Below, in pieces: positions 8,258-16,767 of a stretch of DNA of 64,000 nt. Each line of letters opens with the position of its first letter. Positions within the stretch are counted from its first letter, which is position 1. The DNA lies in NCBI RefSeq assembly GCF_030413175.1, contig NZ_CP129212.1:3038001-3102000 (forward strand), written 5' to 3'. The translations under genes and the position numbers were made by a program. This DNA is from Bradyrhizobium roseum (lineage in GTDB: Bacteria; Pseudomonadota; Alphaproteobacteria; Rhizobiales; Xanthobacteraceae). The notes beneath the pieces were generated by a model. That model did not search any database. It saw only the letters and a list, made by a program, of their open reading frames with translations, and was not told the DNA's origin.

Positions 8258-10207
8258 ATGAACGCTATTGCAAACCTGTTTCGGATTGATGCCGAGAATC
8301 GCGAGCTGATGGAAGCGCAGCTCGCGGCATTTTCGCGCCAGGTCCCGTTGCTTTATTTTATTCTGAGCGTGAATTCGGTTGCGCTGGCGTTCACTCACTA
8401 TGGCGTCGCGCCGATAAGTCTCACGGTTGTGCTCCCGGGCCTTCTCGTCGGCGCTTGCGCGATCCGTTGCCTGATCTGGTTAAGGCGTCGTGGGCGTGCT
8501 GTCGAGCCGAAGGAGGCGGCGCGGACATTGCGAACGACCGTGGTGCTCGGCGGCATCTTGGGATTTGCTTTCCTGTCCTGGGCGCTCAGCCTGTTTCCTT
8601 ATGGCGACACGGCCCGCCACGACCACGTCCTGTTTTTCGTCGGTATCACGGTCGTGAGCTGCATCTTCTGCCTGATGCATGTGCGGCCGGCGGCACTCAT
8701 GCTGACCGGCATGGTTGTCGCGCCCTTCGTGATTTTCCTGATTGCCAGCGGCGACACGGTTCAGATCGCCATCGGGCTGAACCTGCTGCTGGTGACCTTC
8801 GCGATGGTCTACATCTTGACCATCTGCTCCCGGCAGTTCGCCGCCATGGTCAATGGCGAGGTCGAGACGAGGCGCCTGAGCAACGAAAACTTTCGTCTCG
8901 CCAATGTCGACAGCCTCACCAATTTGCCGAACCGGCGCCAGTTCTTCCATCGGCTGACGCTTCTTGCGGAGCAAGCGCGAACGGAAAACCGCAGGTTCGT
9001 CGTCGGCGTGCTCGATCTCGACGGCTTCAAGGCGGTCAACGATCTCTATGGACATGGGGTTGGCGATCGGGTGCTCCAGGCAGCCGGCCAGCGTCTCATG
9101 TCGTTTTCCGACGACACGCATTTCATCGCCCGCCTCGGCGGCGACGAGTTTGGAATCATCATCGATGCCGACCTCGATTCCGAGACCATTCTCGCGGCCG
9201 GCACGAGAGTCTGCTCGGCTCTGGACGCACCGTTTTCTGTCGCCGGGATCGTCGCACAGATCGGCGGTTCGGTCGGCTTTGCATTGGCGCCGGATGCCGG
9301 TACGACGGCGGAATTGCTCTACGAGCGCGCCGATTATGCGCTGTACCATGCCAAGGCGAAATGCCGTGGCCAGCCGGTGATTTTCTCCCACGAGCACGAA
9401 GTCGAAATCCGCAGGCTCAGCACCATCGAGCACACGTTGCGGACGATCAACCTCGAGGCGGAACTTTCACTGCACTTTCAGCCGATCGTCAATGTCGGAA
9501 CCGGGCGTCTGATCGGCTTCGAAGCGCTGGCGCGATGGCATAATTCGGAACTCGGCAATGTTCCTCCCGACGTGTTCATTGCAGTGGCGGAGCGTACCGA
9601 GCTGATCGGAACGATCACGCAGGTGCTGTTGCGCAAGGCTCTGGTAGCCGCCAGAAGCTGGCCGGAAGATCTGATACTGTCCTTCAATCTTTCCATGTGC
9701 GATCTGGTCTCGCACGCCACCATCCTGCGGATCGTCTCAATGATCAGAGGCAGCGACATCAATCCTCACCGCATCATCGTCGAGGTCACCGAGACGGCGT
9801 TGATGCAGGATTACGAACAGGTGCAGGATTCACTGAGGATTTTGCGGGCGTTGGGGCTGAAAGTGGCGCTGGACGATTTCGGATCGGGACAATCCAGCCT
9901 GAGCTATGTCCATCAATTGTCGCTCGACAAGATCAAGATCGACCGCGGCTTCATCCGCAATATCGCAACGCAGGAGAATGCTCGCAACATCGTCAAGACG
10001 GTGATCGATCTGTGCCGCAACCTGAAATTCGAGTGCGTGGTCGAGGGTGTCGAGACGGCGGAGCAGGCGGAGATCATCGGCCTGCTTGGCTGCTCGACCA
10101 TGCAGGGGTATTTCTTCGCGAAGCCGATGCCGCAGAGCGAGGTCGAGGCGTTCATTGCCAATCATTGCCTTCAGGACAATCGGCGGCCGGTCGCCGCGGC
10201 CGGGTGA
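8258..10207 (+). CDS. Membrane GGDEF-EAL c-di-GMP protein
   Basis: A 649-residue bifunctional-type c-di-GMP enzyme. Several N-terminal membrane helices (about residues 30-190) form a MASE-like sensor. The GGDEF domain has an intact ARLGGDEFGI near 293 but no RxxD inhibitory site before it (DDTH instead), so product inhibition is unlikely. The EAL domain has intact GFEALARW near 421, the DDFGSG loop, and KIDRGFI, so phosphodiesterase activity is plausible. Which activity dominates cannot be read from sequence. It would affect motility or surface attachment. The gene stands alone. Confidence 0.93.
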   Translation: MNAIANLFRIDAENRELMEAQLAAFSRQVPLLYFILSVNSVALAFTHYGVAPISLTVVLPGLLVGACAIRCLIWLRRRGRAVEPKEAARTLRTTVVLGGILGFAFLSWALSLFPYGDTARHDHVLFFVGITVVSCIFCLMHVRPAALMLTGMVVAPFVIFLIASGDTVQIAIGLNLLLVTFAMVYILTICSRQFAAMVNGEVETRRLSNENFRLANVDSLTNLPNRRQFFHRLTLLAEQARTENRRFVVGVLDLDGFKAVNDLYGHGVGDRVLQAAGQRLMSFSDDTHFIARLGGDEFGIIIDADLDSETILAAGTRVCSALDAPFSVAGIVAQIGGSVGFALAPDAGTTAELLYERADYALYHAKAKCRGQPVIFSHEHEVEIRRLSTIEHTLRTINLEAELSLHFQPIVNVGTGRLIGFEALARWHNSELGNVPPDVFIAVAERTELIGTITQVLLRKALVAARSWPEDLILSFNLSMCDLVSHATILRIVSMIRGSDINPHRIIVEVTETALMQDYEQVQDSLRILRALGLKVALDDFGSGQSSLSYVHQLSLDKIKIDRGFIRNIATQENARNIVKTVIDLCRNLKFECVVEGVETAEQAEIIGLLGCSTMQGYFFAKPMPQSEVEAFIANHCLQDNRRPVAAAG

Positions 10208-10543
10208 GATGCGACCGGCACCCGGCGCGGCAGCGCCGTTGCAGCTTCGTGCAGCAAAAGCCGAACTCGACATGATGGCGACAAGCGGTTGCCCATGAAC
10301 GGACGCTGCCATGTCGTCGCGTCGTCACCCTTAATCTCGCCAAATTGACCGAACACTTATTCGTCGCTGGCACGATGGGTGTCCGGCCTCGCCTCGAACC
10401 GCTCAACGCTTGAATCGTTCAACGTCCGCACCGCCGGCCGATCGTTGGCGCGCGACGCTTTGCGACCCGATCGTAGGCTACAGGCGACGCCGGACGCTCG
10501 ATACGATCTCCGATTGTCCGGTTGCCTGAGAGGAGCGAATATC
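10208..10543. other. 336 bp without a supported gene
   Basis: No frame here has a recognisable domain or a convincing start. The last 20 bases hold a purine-rich ribosome-site-like AGAGGAGCG that belongs to the following broken gene. Confidence 0.5.
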
Positions 10544-10676
10544 ATGCGTCAAGCAACATCGACGGCCGCGGCAGGCGCGCGCACCAACCCGCCGGCAGGT
10601 GCTGTCGCTCGCGGCGGGCGTCGTGCTCGCGGGCGTCACCACGGCTCATGCGAAGAGCGCCGGGATCGCGGCCTGA
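10544..10676 (+). pseudogene. Frameshifted Tat-signal peptide remnant
   Basis: ATG 10544 sits 6 bases after AGGAGCG and reads MRQATSTAAAGARTN. Removing one C in the run ACCAACCCGCC near 10590 lets it continue RRQVLSLAAGVVLAGVTTAHA, a typical twin-arginine signal with an AHA cleavage site, followed by KSAGIAA and a stop at 10674-10676. The frame as sequenced instead becomes Arg/Gly-rich and ends at 10681. The mature protein seems to have been lost, so this is probably a decayed gene; a 43-residue peptide or a sequencing error are alternatives. Confidence 0.45.
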
Positions 10677-10723
10677 AATGATTTCCTGATTCCTTGACGG
10701 CTAGCGGGCTCGGTCGGCGGCTG

Positions 10724-10739
10724 TTAACCTTCTGTTAAC
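10724..10739. promoter_or_regulatory. Candidate CtrA-binding site
   Basis: TTAACCTTCTGTTAAC matches the alphaproteobacterial CtrA consensus TTAA-N7-TTAAC exactly. It lies 117 bases before the start of the 38-residue membrane peptide at 10857, so it may put that gene under cell-cycle control. CtrA itself is not in this window. Confidence 0.5.
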
Positions 10740-10856
10740 TATAACGGCCCAGCATCGTCTCTACACAATGGCGCCACGAATCTGGTTCGAAGGCGCCATT
10801 GATCGTTCAACTTGGGGGCGGGCAGAAGGCCCGCGGGGGCTCCAAGGAGTAGCGTA

Positions 10857-10973
10857 ATGACGTCATCCGGCGTACGAAACCGCAGCCTGCTGTCCGAGTT
10901 CATTGCGGCGATTGTCGGCGCGATTGGTCTGGGGGTTCCGATAGCAATTGCGATCATCTGGATTTGTTCGTGA
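10857..10973 (+). CDS. 38-residue single-pass membrane protein
   Basis: The frame begins MTSSGVRNRSLLSEFIAAIV and continues through a hydrophobic helix (roughly residues 14-36) to ICS and a TGA at 10971-10973. CCAAGGAG ends 8 bases before the ATG, a strong ribosome site. Positive residues at the N-terminus predict it stays in the cytoplasm. A perfect CtrA-type box lies upstream. No family is recognised, but size, ribosome site and box together argue for a real small gene. Confidence 0.6.
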   Translation: MTSSGVRNRSLLSEFIAAIVGAIGLGVPIAIAIIWICS

Positions 10974-11016
10974 TCGTCACGACGTCTGGCGGCAAGGGGA
11001 AATAGCCGGCTTCCGC

Positions 11017-11547
11017 CTATGTGGCGGATGCGATCATTCCGACCCGCATATCCCGGGCGAGGAAGACACGGACGCCATCCGCGAATACGCTGCCGTCGGC
11101 GATTCCAAGCGCCAGCCGGCCGCGCCGGACCTGGCGCATGTTGACCTCGTAGCGCACGCGCTTGATGTCCGGCTTGACGGCGCCCTGGAGGGTCACCTCG
11201 CCGACGCCGACCGCGCGACCCTTGCCGGGCGAGCCTGACCAGCCGAGCCAGTAGCCGATGATCTGCCACATGGCGTCGAGGCCGAGAGAGCCCGGCATCA
11301 CCGGATCGCCGTTAAAGTAACAGTCGAAGAACCACAGGCGCGGCTCGATATCCAACTCACCGACGACATGTCCTTTGCCGAACGCGCCGCCGTCCAGGCT
11401 GATCTCGGTGATGCGGTCGATCATCAGCATGGGCGGCGCGGGCAGTTGCGCATTGCCAGGGCCGAAATAACCGCCCTCGCTTGATTTGAGCAGATCCTCC
11501 TTGGTGTAGGATGACTGCGGGGCGTGGAAATCGCGAGGATTGGACAA
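11017..11547 (-). CDS. fabA: FabA-like 3-hydroxydecanoyl-ACP dehydratase, active-site His replaced
   Basis: A 176-residue FabA homologue: SYTKEDLL, QLPAPPMLMIDRI, GDPVMPGSLGLDAMWQ and KGRAVGVGEV all follow E. coli FabA closely. FabA normally dehydrates and isomerises 3-hydroxydecanoyl-ACP for unsaturated fatty acid synthesis. The catalytic His70 of E. coli lies in the segment FFGCHFIGDPVMPG; here the same place reads FFDCYFNGDPVMPG, so His is Tyr (codon TAC). The second catalytic residue (Asp in GLDAMWQ) is kept. TTG at 11547 is chosen because AAGGAG lies 6 bases before it; ATG 11565 is the alternative. No fabB follows, unlike usual fabAB operons. It may be inactive or altered, with another FabA elsewhere. 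Confidence 0.88.
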   Translation of the reverse strand: MSNPRDFHAPQSSYTKEDLLKSSEGGYFGPGNAQLPAPPMLMIDRITEISLDGGAFGKGHVVGELDIEPRLWFFDCYFNGDPVMPGSLGLDAMWQIIGYWLGWSGSPGKGRAVGVGEVTLQGAVKPDIKRVRYEVNMRQVRRGRLALGIADGSVFADGVRVFLARDMRVGMIASAT

Positions 11548-11789
11548 GGCAAACTCCTTCGGCATTTGGCTGCGGCGGCTTCGGCTTCCCTTGCGCTGGG
11601 GCAACCGACGCCCTACGTCTGGCATCATCGCTGCGGCAACCGGCCGGCCTTCAGGCCCCGATAAGCGCGTGAGTACCCGGATTGTACCGGCCAAGGCCGT
11701 GCGGTAAAGTTCCGAATGGCCCGCTAAGGTCCTGGGGCGGGAAGGGATTTCGGACGCCGCCGAAAACAACCAGACGCCTTGAAGCCGTG

Positions 11790-12074
11790 ATGGCTCGATT
11801 GGTGCTGAATGCCGCGATGAAGCCGCCGTCAAGACAGATCAAGCGAGGAGTTCGGCGCATCCGCCAGGTATCGGCGTGGATTGTTCCGCCGGGCCGCGAT
11901 GCGTTTGAATGTCAGGTGATGGATATCTCGGCCAACGGCGCCAAGATCATATCGGCGATGCCATCGCAGGTGCCGGACCGTTTCGAGCTGGCGTTCACGA
12001 AGGACGATGGCAAGCATCGGCTTTGCGAGGTCGTCTGGCGGCGCGGAAAGATGATCGGCGTTCAGTTCGGGTAG
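11790..12074 (+). CDS. PilZ-domain protein
   Basis: About 94 residues. A basic N-terminus with RRIRQ is followed by CQVMDISANGAKI and VVWRRGKMIGVQFG, the pattern of a single PilZ domain, which binds c-di-GMP through RxxxR and (D/N)xSxxG. Both motifs are visible (RGVRR and DISANG), so ligand binding is plausible. ATG 11790 and 11817 are both possible starts. It could respond to the GGDEF-EAL protein 1.6 kb upstream, but PilZ proteins are many in these genomes. Confidence 0.82.
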   Translation: MARLVLNAAMKPPSRQIKRGVRRIRQVSAWIVPPGRDAFECQVMDISANGAKIISAMPSQVPDRFELAFTKDDGKHRLCEVVWRRGKMIGVQFG

Positions 12075-12087
12075 GGTAAGTCGCGGC

Positions 12088-13152
12088 TTAGAAAACGGCA
12101 TGGTCGCCACGCTCGGGCGCTATGTCGCCGCCGACAAGTCTTGCGTAGAAGTCGAAGAGCGTCTCGGTACCGGTTGAGGGGGTCGCATCGGGGTCATAGC
12201 GACCCGTCTCGGGGTTGAGCAAAAGCATCGATTCCGTGGCGTAGTAGCGGCCGATGCGTGCGAACTCCGCCTTTTTCGCCAGCGATGGCACCATTCGCCC
12301 CGCAGTCCCCAGAACGCCAATAATCGCGTCGAGCATTGCGACCGGCACCTGCCGGAATCGCTGCGGACGACAGAACAGCTCAAACAAGTGCTCGCCTTGT
12401 TGCCGCGGTGTTACCGCGCTGCCCGGTCCCCCGATAGGCAGTACCCGGTTCCAGCGGCGTTCATCGTCCAGGCACTCGACCAGATAGGTGGCGAGATCAT
12501 CGTCGCTGATAGGTTTGCAGGCTGTCAGCGTTCCGTCCCCAAATATCAGGAATGGCTTACCCCGCCTCACTCGCTCGACCTGTCCCGACAGCGATTTGAA
12601 AAAAGCTGTCGGGCGTATAATCGAGTAATTCATGCCGGATTCGGTCAGCACTTTTTCGAACGCCAACTTGGCAAACTGAAACGCCAAAAGCGGCTTCTGA
12701 ACGCAGATTGCCGACAGGAGTACAAACTGCGAAACGCCGGAATCCCGCGCCACCCCGAGTGCATTGATGTGTGCCCGGTGATCGATTGCCCATGCATCCT
12801 CCGGCTCGCCGGTTCGCGAGGCCATGCACGACAACACAGCGTTGAAGCGCTCGCCCCGGAATCCGTCGCGAGCGAGCGAGGCGGGATCTCCGACGTCGCC
12901 GAACCGTACCGTGACTCCTGCAAGCCGCCTGACGCTGACATCGGACGCCGAATCCCAGCGACCGCCAGCGCGCGGGCGCACGAAGCAAACGACTTCATGG
13001 CCCTGCCGGACAAGGGCGCACACCGTCGCACGACCGATGGTGCCGGTCGCTCCGAGCATGAAGATGCGTCTGGTACTCAGCAAACGCTCCGCTTTGGCCT
13101 GTGAAACGCATTGGAAGGCGGGCTTACCCTCAGTGCCAAATGGTGTACGCAT
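12088..13152 (-). CDS. BciA-like divinyl (bacterio)chlorophyllide 8-vinyl reductase / NAD(P)-binding protein
   Basis: An atypical short-chain dehydrogenase. The dinucleotide motif FMLGATGTIGRATV starts the Rossmann fold, and the middle (SCMASRTGEPEDAWAIDH, LLSAICVQKPLLAFQFAKLAFE, TAFFKSLSGQVERVRRGKP, DGTLTACKPISDDDL) matches what I recall of BciA-type 8-vinyl reductases, which reduce the 8-vinyl group of divinyl chlorophyllide with NADPH. No other pigment gene is in the window, so a photosynthetic role is unproven; many non-photosynthetic relatives carry homologues. The start is uncertain: ATG 13152 gives 354 residues, TTG 13083 gives a more family-like 331. Confidence 0.75.
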   Translation of the reverse strand: MRTPFGTEGKPAFQCVSQAKAERLLSTRRIFMLGATGTIGRATVCALVRQGHEVVCFVRPRAGGRWDSASDVSVRRLAGVTVRFGDVGDPASLARDGFRGERFNAVLSCMASRTGEPEDAWAIDHRAHINALGVARDSGVSQFVLLSAICVQKPLLAFQFAKLAFEKVLTESGMNYSIIRPTAFFKSLSGQVERVRRGKPFLIFGDGTLTACKPISDDDLATYLVECLDDERRWNRVLPIGGPGSAVTPRQQGEHLFELFCRPQRFRQVPVAMLDAIIGVLGTAGRMVPSLAKKAEFARIGRYYATESMLLLNPETGRYDPDATPSTGTETLFDFYARLVGGDIAPERGDHAVF

Positions 13153-13414
13153 AAGGGCCGAGGCGCAAGACCTCGGGATTTTGGTATTCCAGCGACCAGC
13201 GTCGCGAGCGCGTTGTATCGATCTGCAGGGACAAGGATGTTCAGGAACTTGCCTGGCAGTCCTAGATGAACAAGGAAATGGTTCGCTCGAAGCCAACCGC
13301 GCATGTTCGGATCTTCTTCAAGGATCTGGGACATCTGGTGGGATTGGGCGCGCGCTCCTCGCCGCTTCAAACGCAAAAACGGAGGGTTCTGGCGTTCCCA
13401 GTCTTGTACCGAAG

Positions 13415-13491
13415 TGGCGCGCTCGGAGAGATTCGAACTCCCGACCCTCGGAATCGAAATCCGATGCTCTATCCAGCTGAGCTACGAGCGC
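13415..13491 (-). tRNA. tRNA-Arg (anticodon TCG)
   Basis: The minus strand folds as a cloverleaf. Acceptor GCGCTCG pairs with CGAGCGC, the D arm contains AGCTCAGCTGGATAGAGC, the anticodon stem TCGGA/TCCGA encloses the loop TTTCGAT (anticodon TCG), and the T arm carries GTTCGAATC. CCA is encoded at 13415-13417. No integrase lies next to it. Confidence 0.96.
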
Positions 13492-13540
13492 GTGCGACGG
13501 GTCGATTAGCAGACTTGGCCGGGCAGGGCCAGCGGCGGAG

Positions 13541-13804
13541 CTAGTAGCAGGGATGCCGCTTTCGGTCCTGGCCGATATAGGCGGCCGCGCTCTGGCGGCA
13601 GAGGATGGTGGAGGGGCCATCGTAAAAGGCGAAGGTGCCGGGCTGCGGGCCGGGGCCGTAATTGTGCAGATAGCTGATCGGGTAGGGCAGCCCCCAATTG
13701 TGCAGGTGGCGGTGATGGCGATTGTGCCGGGCATCGGCCAGTCCGGGAATCAGGGTCGCGGTGGACAGCAGGGCGGCGGCGATCAGAAACTTGGCTTTGG
13801 TCAT
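13541..13804 (-). CDS. Small secreted His-rich hypothetical protein
   Basis: An 87-residue protein with a Sec signal peptide (MTKAKFLIAAALLSTATLIPGLADA) and a His/Asn-rich start to the mature part (RHNRHHRHLHNWG). The rest is rich in Tyr, Pro and Gly with two Cys, the second near the C-terminus (KRHPCY). The ATG at 13804 fits the signal peptide; longer frames upstream are spurious. The His cluster could bind metal, but this is inference. It lies 49 bases from the tRNA-Arg gene. Confidence 0.68.
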   Translation of the reverse strand: MTKAKFLIAAALLSTATLIPGLADARHNRHHRHLHNWGLPYPISYLHNYGPGPQPGTFAFYDGPSTILCRQSAAAYIGQDRKRHPCY

Positions 13805-14140
13805 GTCGATTCTCCCGAACGCATCGTCGGAAACTATAGCGATTTCGAACCGGGCGGATAGCGGCTTGTGCGAAGGAGGAAGACACGTAAAATCAACAAG
13901 ATATGAGGTGGGCTTGCGATTTCCTGAAACCCGGCCTCGCTGGGCTTGGCCAATCTGGTTTCGCATGCCAGGTAGGACAGGTGGAAAAGCAGCGGAAAAC
14001 CGCTCCAACGCGCCCATTTTTGGCCCCATGGAATGCTTAACGAATTTCCAACACTGTCCGGCCAGAGTTCGGCTGTCTTGTCCTCATTTGCGGACCGCCT
14101 GTCCGGCGTCCAACATGGCTATCCGGTTCTCTTTCGATCC
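13805..14140. other. 336 bp intergenic, divergent promoter region
   Basis: Lies between two divergent exported-protein genes. No frame looks real. It must hold the promoters of both, but I see no confident -35/-10 pair. Confidence 0.5.
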
Positions 14141-14590
14141 ATGCGCATCACGTCCCTTGCCCTGCTGTTTCTCTCGGTGCTGGTCGCGACGCCGGCGCGC
14201 GCCGACCTGCGTATCACGCGCGATCACGGCGGCTATGTCGAGGAGTACAAGGCCAAGTACCAGCGTATCCGCGACCGCAAGGAGCGCGTCATCATCGACG
14301 GCATCTGCAACTCGGCCTGCACGCTGGTGTTCGGCATCGTGCCGATGAACAAGATCTGCGTGACGCCGAGGGCGAGCCTCGGTTTCCACCAGGCCTATTA
14401 CGACAAGGCTTTTACCTTCGGAATCAAGGTGACCAGTGCGGAAGGCACCTCGGATCTGATGTCCTATTACCCCAATACGGTAAAGGACTGGATCAGCCGC
14501 AATGGCGGGCTTACCACCGAGATGAAGAAGATCAAGAACGGCAGCGAGCTCTGGAAGATCGTCGATCCCTGCCCGGAGGAGTGGCGCTGA
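14141..14590 (+). CDS. Exported ClpP/crotonase-like hypothetical protein
   Basis: About 149 residues with a signal peptide (MRITSLALLFLSVLVATPARA). The mature protein has RVIIDGICNSACTLVFGIVP, where Ser in NSACT resembles the nucleophile segment of ClpP-like serine proteases, then RASLGFHQAYYD with a His downstream, as in periplasmic ClpP-fold proteins of rhizobia. It could be a small periplasmic protease or a non-catalytic relative. The ATG at 14141 was chosen for the signal peptide; the ORF maximum at 14033 adds an unlikely tail. Confidence 0.7.
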   Translation: MRITSLALLFLSVLVATPARADLRITRDHGGYVEEYKAKYQRIRDRKERVIIDGICNSACTLVFGIVPMNKICVTPRASLGFHQAYYDKAFTFGIKVTSAEGTSDLMSYYPNTVKDWISRNGGLTTEMKKIKNGSELWKIVDPCPEEWR

Positions 14591-14653
14591 TCGCTGCCCC
14601 GACGCGGCTCGGCACTCGTTCAGCCGGCGGCATCGGGACAACGTGAGTGCGCC

Positions 14654-15781
14654 CTAGAACGTCACCACACCCCTGATCGACTCGCCACGCTTCATCAGCT
14701 CGAACGCGTTGTTGATCTCGTTGAGCGGCATCACATGCGTGATCATCGGGTCGATCTGGATCTTGCCCTGCATGTACCAGTCGACGATCTTCGGCACGTC
14801 GGTGCGGCCCCGCGCGCCGCCGAACGCACTGCCTTTCCATACCCGGCCGGTGACGAGCTGAAACGGCCGCGTCGCGATCTCGGCGCCGGCCGGCGCCACG
14901 CCGATCACGATCGACTGGCCCCAGCCGCGGTGGCAGGCTTCCAGCGCCTGCCGCATCACGGTGACATTGCCGGTGCAGTCGAACGTGTAGTCGGCGCCGC
15001 CGATCTGGTCCGCGCCTGATTTGGTCATGTCGACCAAGTGAGGGACGAGGTCCTTGCCGAGTTCCTTCGGGTTGACGAAGTGCGTCATGCCGAAGCGTTC
15101 GCCCCACGCCTTGCGGTCATTGTTGATGTCGACGCCGATGATCATGTCGGCGCCGGCGAGCCGCAGCCCCTGCAGCACGTTGAGCCCGATGCCGCCGAGC
15201 CCGAACACGATCGCTTTCGCGCCTTCCTCGACCTTGGCGGTGTTGATGACGGCGCCGATGCCGGTCGTCACGCCGCAGCCGATGTAGCAGACCTTGTCGA
15301 ACGGCGCGTCCTCGCGGATCTTTGCCACTGCGATCTCCGGCAGCACCGTGTAGTTCGCAAACGTCGACGTGCCCATGTAGTGATGAACCGGCTTGCCGCC
15401 GATCGAGAAGCGCGAGGTGCCGTCGGGCATCAGGCCCTGGCCTTGCGTGGAGCGGATCGCGGTGCAGAGGTTGGTCTTGCGCGACAGGCAGGACGGACAC
15501 TGCCGGCATTCCGGCGTGTACAGCGGAATGACGTGATCGCCCTTCTTGACGCTGGTGACGCCCTTGCCGATGTCGACCACGACGCCTGCGCCTTCATGGC
15601 CGAGGATCGCCGGAAACAGTCCTTCCGGATCGGCGCCGGACAATGTGAACTCGTCGGTGTGACAGATGCCTGTCGCCTTGATCTCGACCAGTACTTCGCC
15701 CTCGCGCGGTCCCTCGAGCTGAACGGTCGTTACTTCCAGCGGCTTTCCAGCAGCGACGGCGACGGCGGCGCGAACATCCAT
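14654..15781 (-). CDS. frmA: S-(hydroxymethyl)glutathione dehydrogenase / class III alcohol dehydrogenase
   Basis: A 375-residue zinc- and NAD-dependent dehydrogenase that oxidises the glutathione adduct of formaldehyde to S-formylglutathione. Catalytic zinc ligands are visible in ATGICHTDEF and LGHEGAGVV; structural zinc Cys in CRQCPSCLSRKTNLC; the NAD fold has FGLGGIGLNVLQG. Residues near GADYTFDCTGNV and the C-terminal SIRGVVTF are typical of class III. ATG 15781 (MDVRAAVAV) is preferred over 15811. In rhizobia it supports formaldehyde detoxification during methyl-group catabolism. No esterase gene (frmB) is adjacent. Confidence 0.95.
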   Translation of the reverse strand: MDVRAAVAVAAGKPLEVTTVQLEGPREGEVLVEIKATGICHTDEFTLSGADPEGLFPAILGHEGAGVVVDIGKGVTSVKKGDHVIPLYTPECRQCPSCLSRKTNLCTAIRSTQGQGLMPDGTSRFSIGGKPVHHYMGTSTFANYTVLPEIAVAKIREDAPFDKVCYIGCGVTTGIGAVINTAKVEEGAKAIVFGLGGIGLNVLQGLRLAGADMIIGVDINNDRKAWGERFGMTHFVNPKELGKDLVPHLVDMTKSGADQIGGADYTFDCTGNVTVMRQALEACHRGWGQSIVIGVAPAGAEIATRPFQLVTGRVWKGSAFGGARGRTDVPKIVDWYMQGKIQIDPMITHVMPLNEINNAFELMKRGESIRGVVTF

Positions 15782-15864
15782 GGCATTCCTCGTTCGAGAT
15801 ATCAGGCTCAAATATGTAAGATCGCGCAGGTCTGCCGGCGCGATCGGTTCTTGCCGCTTAGCAT

Positions 15865-16767
15865 ATGATCGGGCAACAGGGGCGGCAAATGAAACAGGAT
15901 TTTGACAAATTCGCCGCCCGCACGGCCCCGGCGATCTTCGTGCTGCTGTGGAGCACCGGCTTCATCGGCACCAAATACGTCATCAACAATGCCGATCCCT
16001 TGACCTATCTGGCGATCCGCATGGCCCTCGTCGTGGTGCTGATGGCCGTTATTTGCGCCGTCGTCCGGCCGGTCTGGCCCAACCGCGCCGAGATCGGGCA
16101 CAGCATCGTTGCCGGCATTCTGGTGCATGGCGTCTATCTCGGCGGCACCGCGATCGCGATCTCGCTCTCGATACCTGCGGGCCTGTCGGCGCTGATCCCG
16201 GGCCTGCAGCCGATCCTGACGTCCACCATCGCCAACCGCTGGCTCGGCGAGCGGGTGACCGCGGTGCAATGGGGCGGGCTGTTGATCGGGCTTGCCGGCG
16301 TGGCGTTGATCCTGCACGACCGCCCGATGGGCGGGGAGGCCGGCTGGGGCTGGATCGCATCGGCGGTATCTCTGGTCAGCATCACGCTCGGCACGCTCTA
16401 CCAGCGGCGCTATTGCGGCGGCATTGACTGGCGCAGCGGCAATCTCGTGCAATACATCGCGGTGACCGTGTTCTTTGCGATCGGCGCCTTCCTGTTCGAG
16501 CAGCGCGTGGTGCACTGGACCGCCGAATTCATTCTCGCCTTGGCTTGGCTCGCGGTGGTGCTGTCGATCGGCTCGATCGGCCTGCTGTACTGGCTGATCC
16601 GGCACCAGGCTGCGACATCGGTGGCGAGCCTGTTCTATCTGGTGCCGGCCGTGACGGCGCTGATGGCCTTCGTGCTGTTCGACGAGCGGCTCGATGCCAT
16701 CGCGATAACGGGCATGATCGCATGCGCCGCCGCCGTGCTGCTGGTCAATCGCAGCGCAAGGGCCTAG
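15865..16767 (+). CDS. EamA/DMT-family transporter
   Basis: A 300-residue inner-membrane protein with about ten hydrophobic helices in two homologous halves, the drug/metabolite transporter layout. Visible features are the opening APAIFVLLWSTGFIGTKY and the first-half end RWLGERVTAVQWGGLLIG, repeated as FDERLDAIAITGMIAC in the second half. Such proteins export amino acids or other metabolites; the substrate is unknown. ATG 15865 or 15889 may be used. Its stop overlaps the convergent photolyase gene by 4 bases. Confidence 0.9.
   Translation: MIGQQGRQMKQDFDKFAARTAPAIFVLLWSTGFIGTKYVINNADPLTYLAIRMALVVVLMAVICAVVRPVWPNRAEIGHSIVAGILVHGVYLGGTAIAISLSIPAGLSALIPGLQPILTSTIANRWLGERVTAVQWGGLLIGLAGVALILHDRPMGGEAGWGWIASAVSLVSITLGTLYQRRYCGGIDWRSGNLVQYIAVTVFFAIGAFLFEQRVVHWTAEFILALAWLAVVLSIGSIGLLYWLIRHQAATSVASLFYLVPAVTALMAFVLFDERLDAIAITGMIACAAAVLLVNRSARA

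Noticed and set aside
11038..11262. Possible fabB start next to fabA
   Set aside because: No FabB motif found in any frame on either side of fabA.
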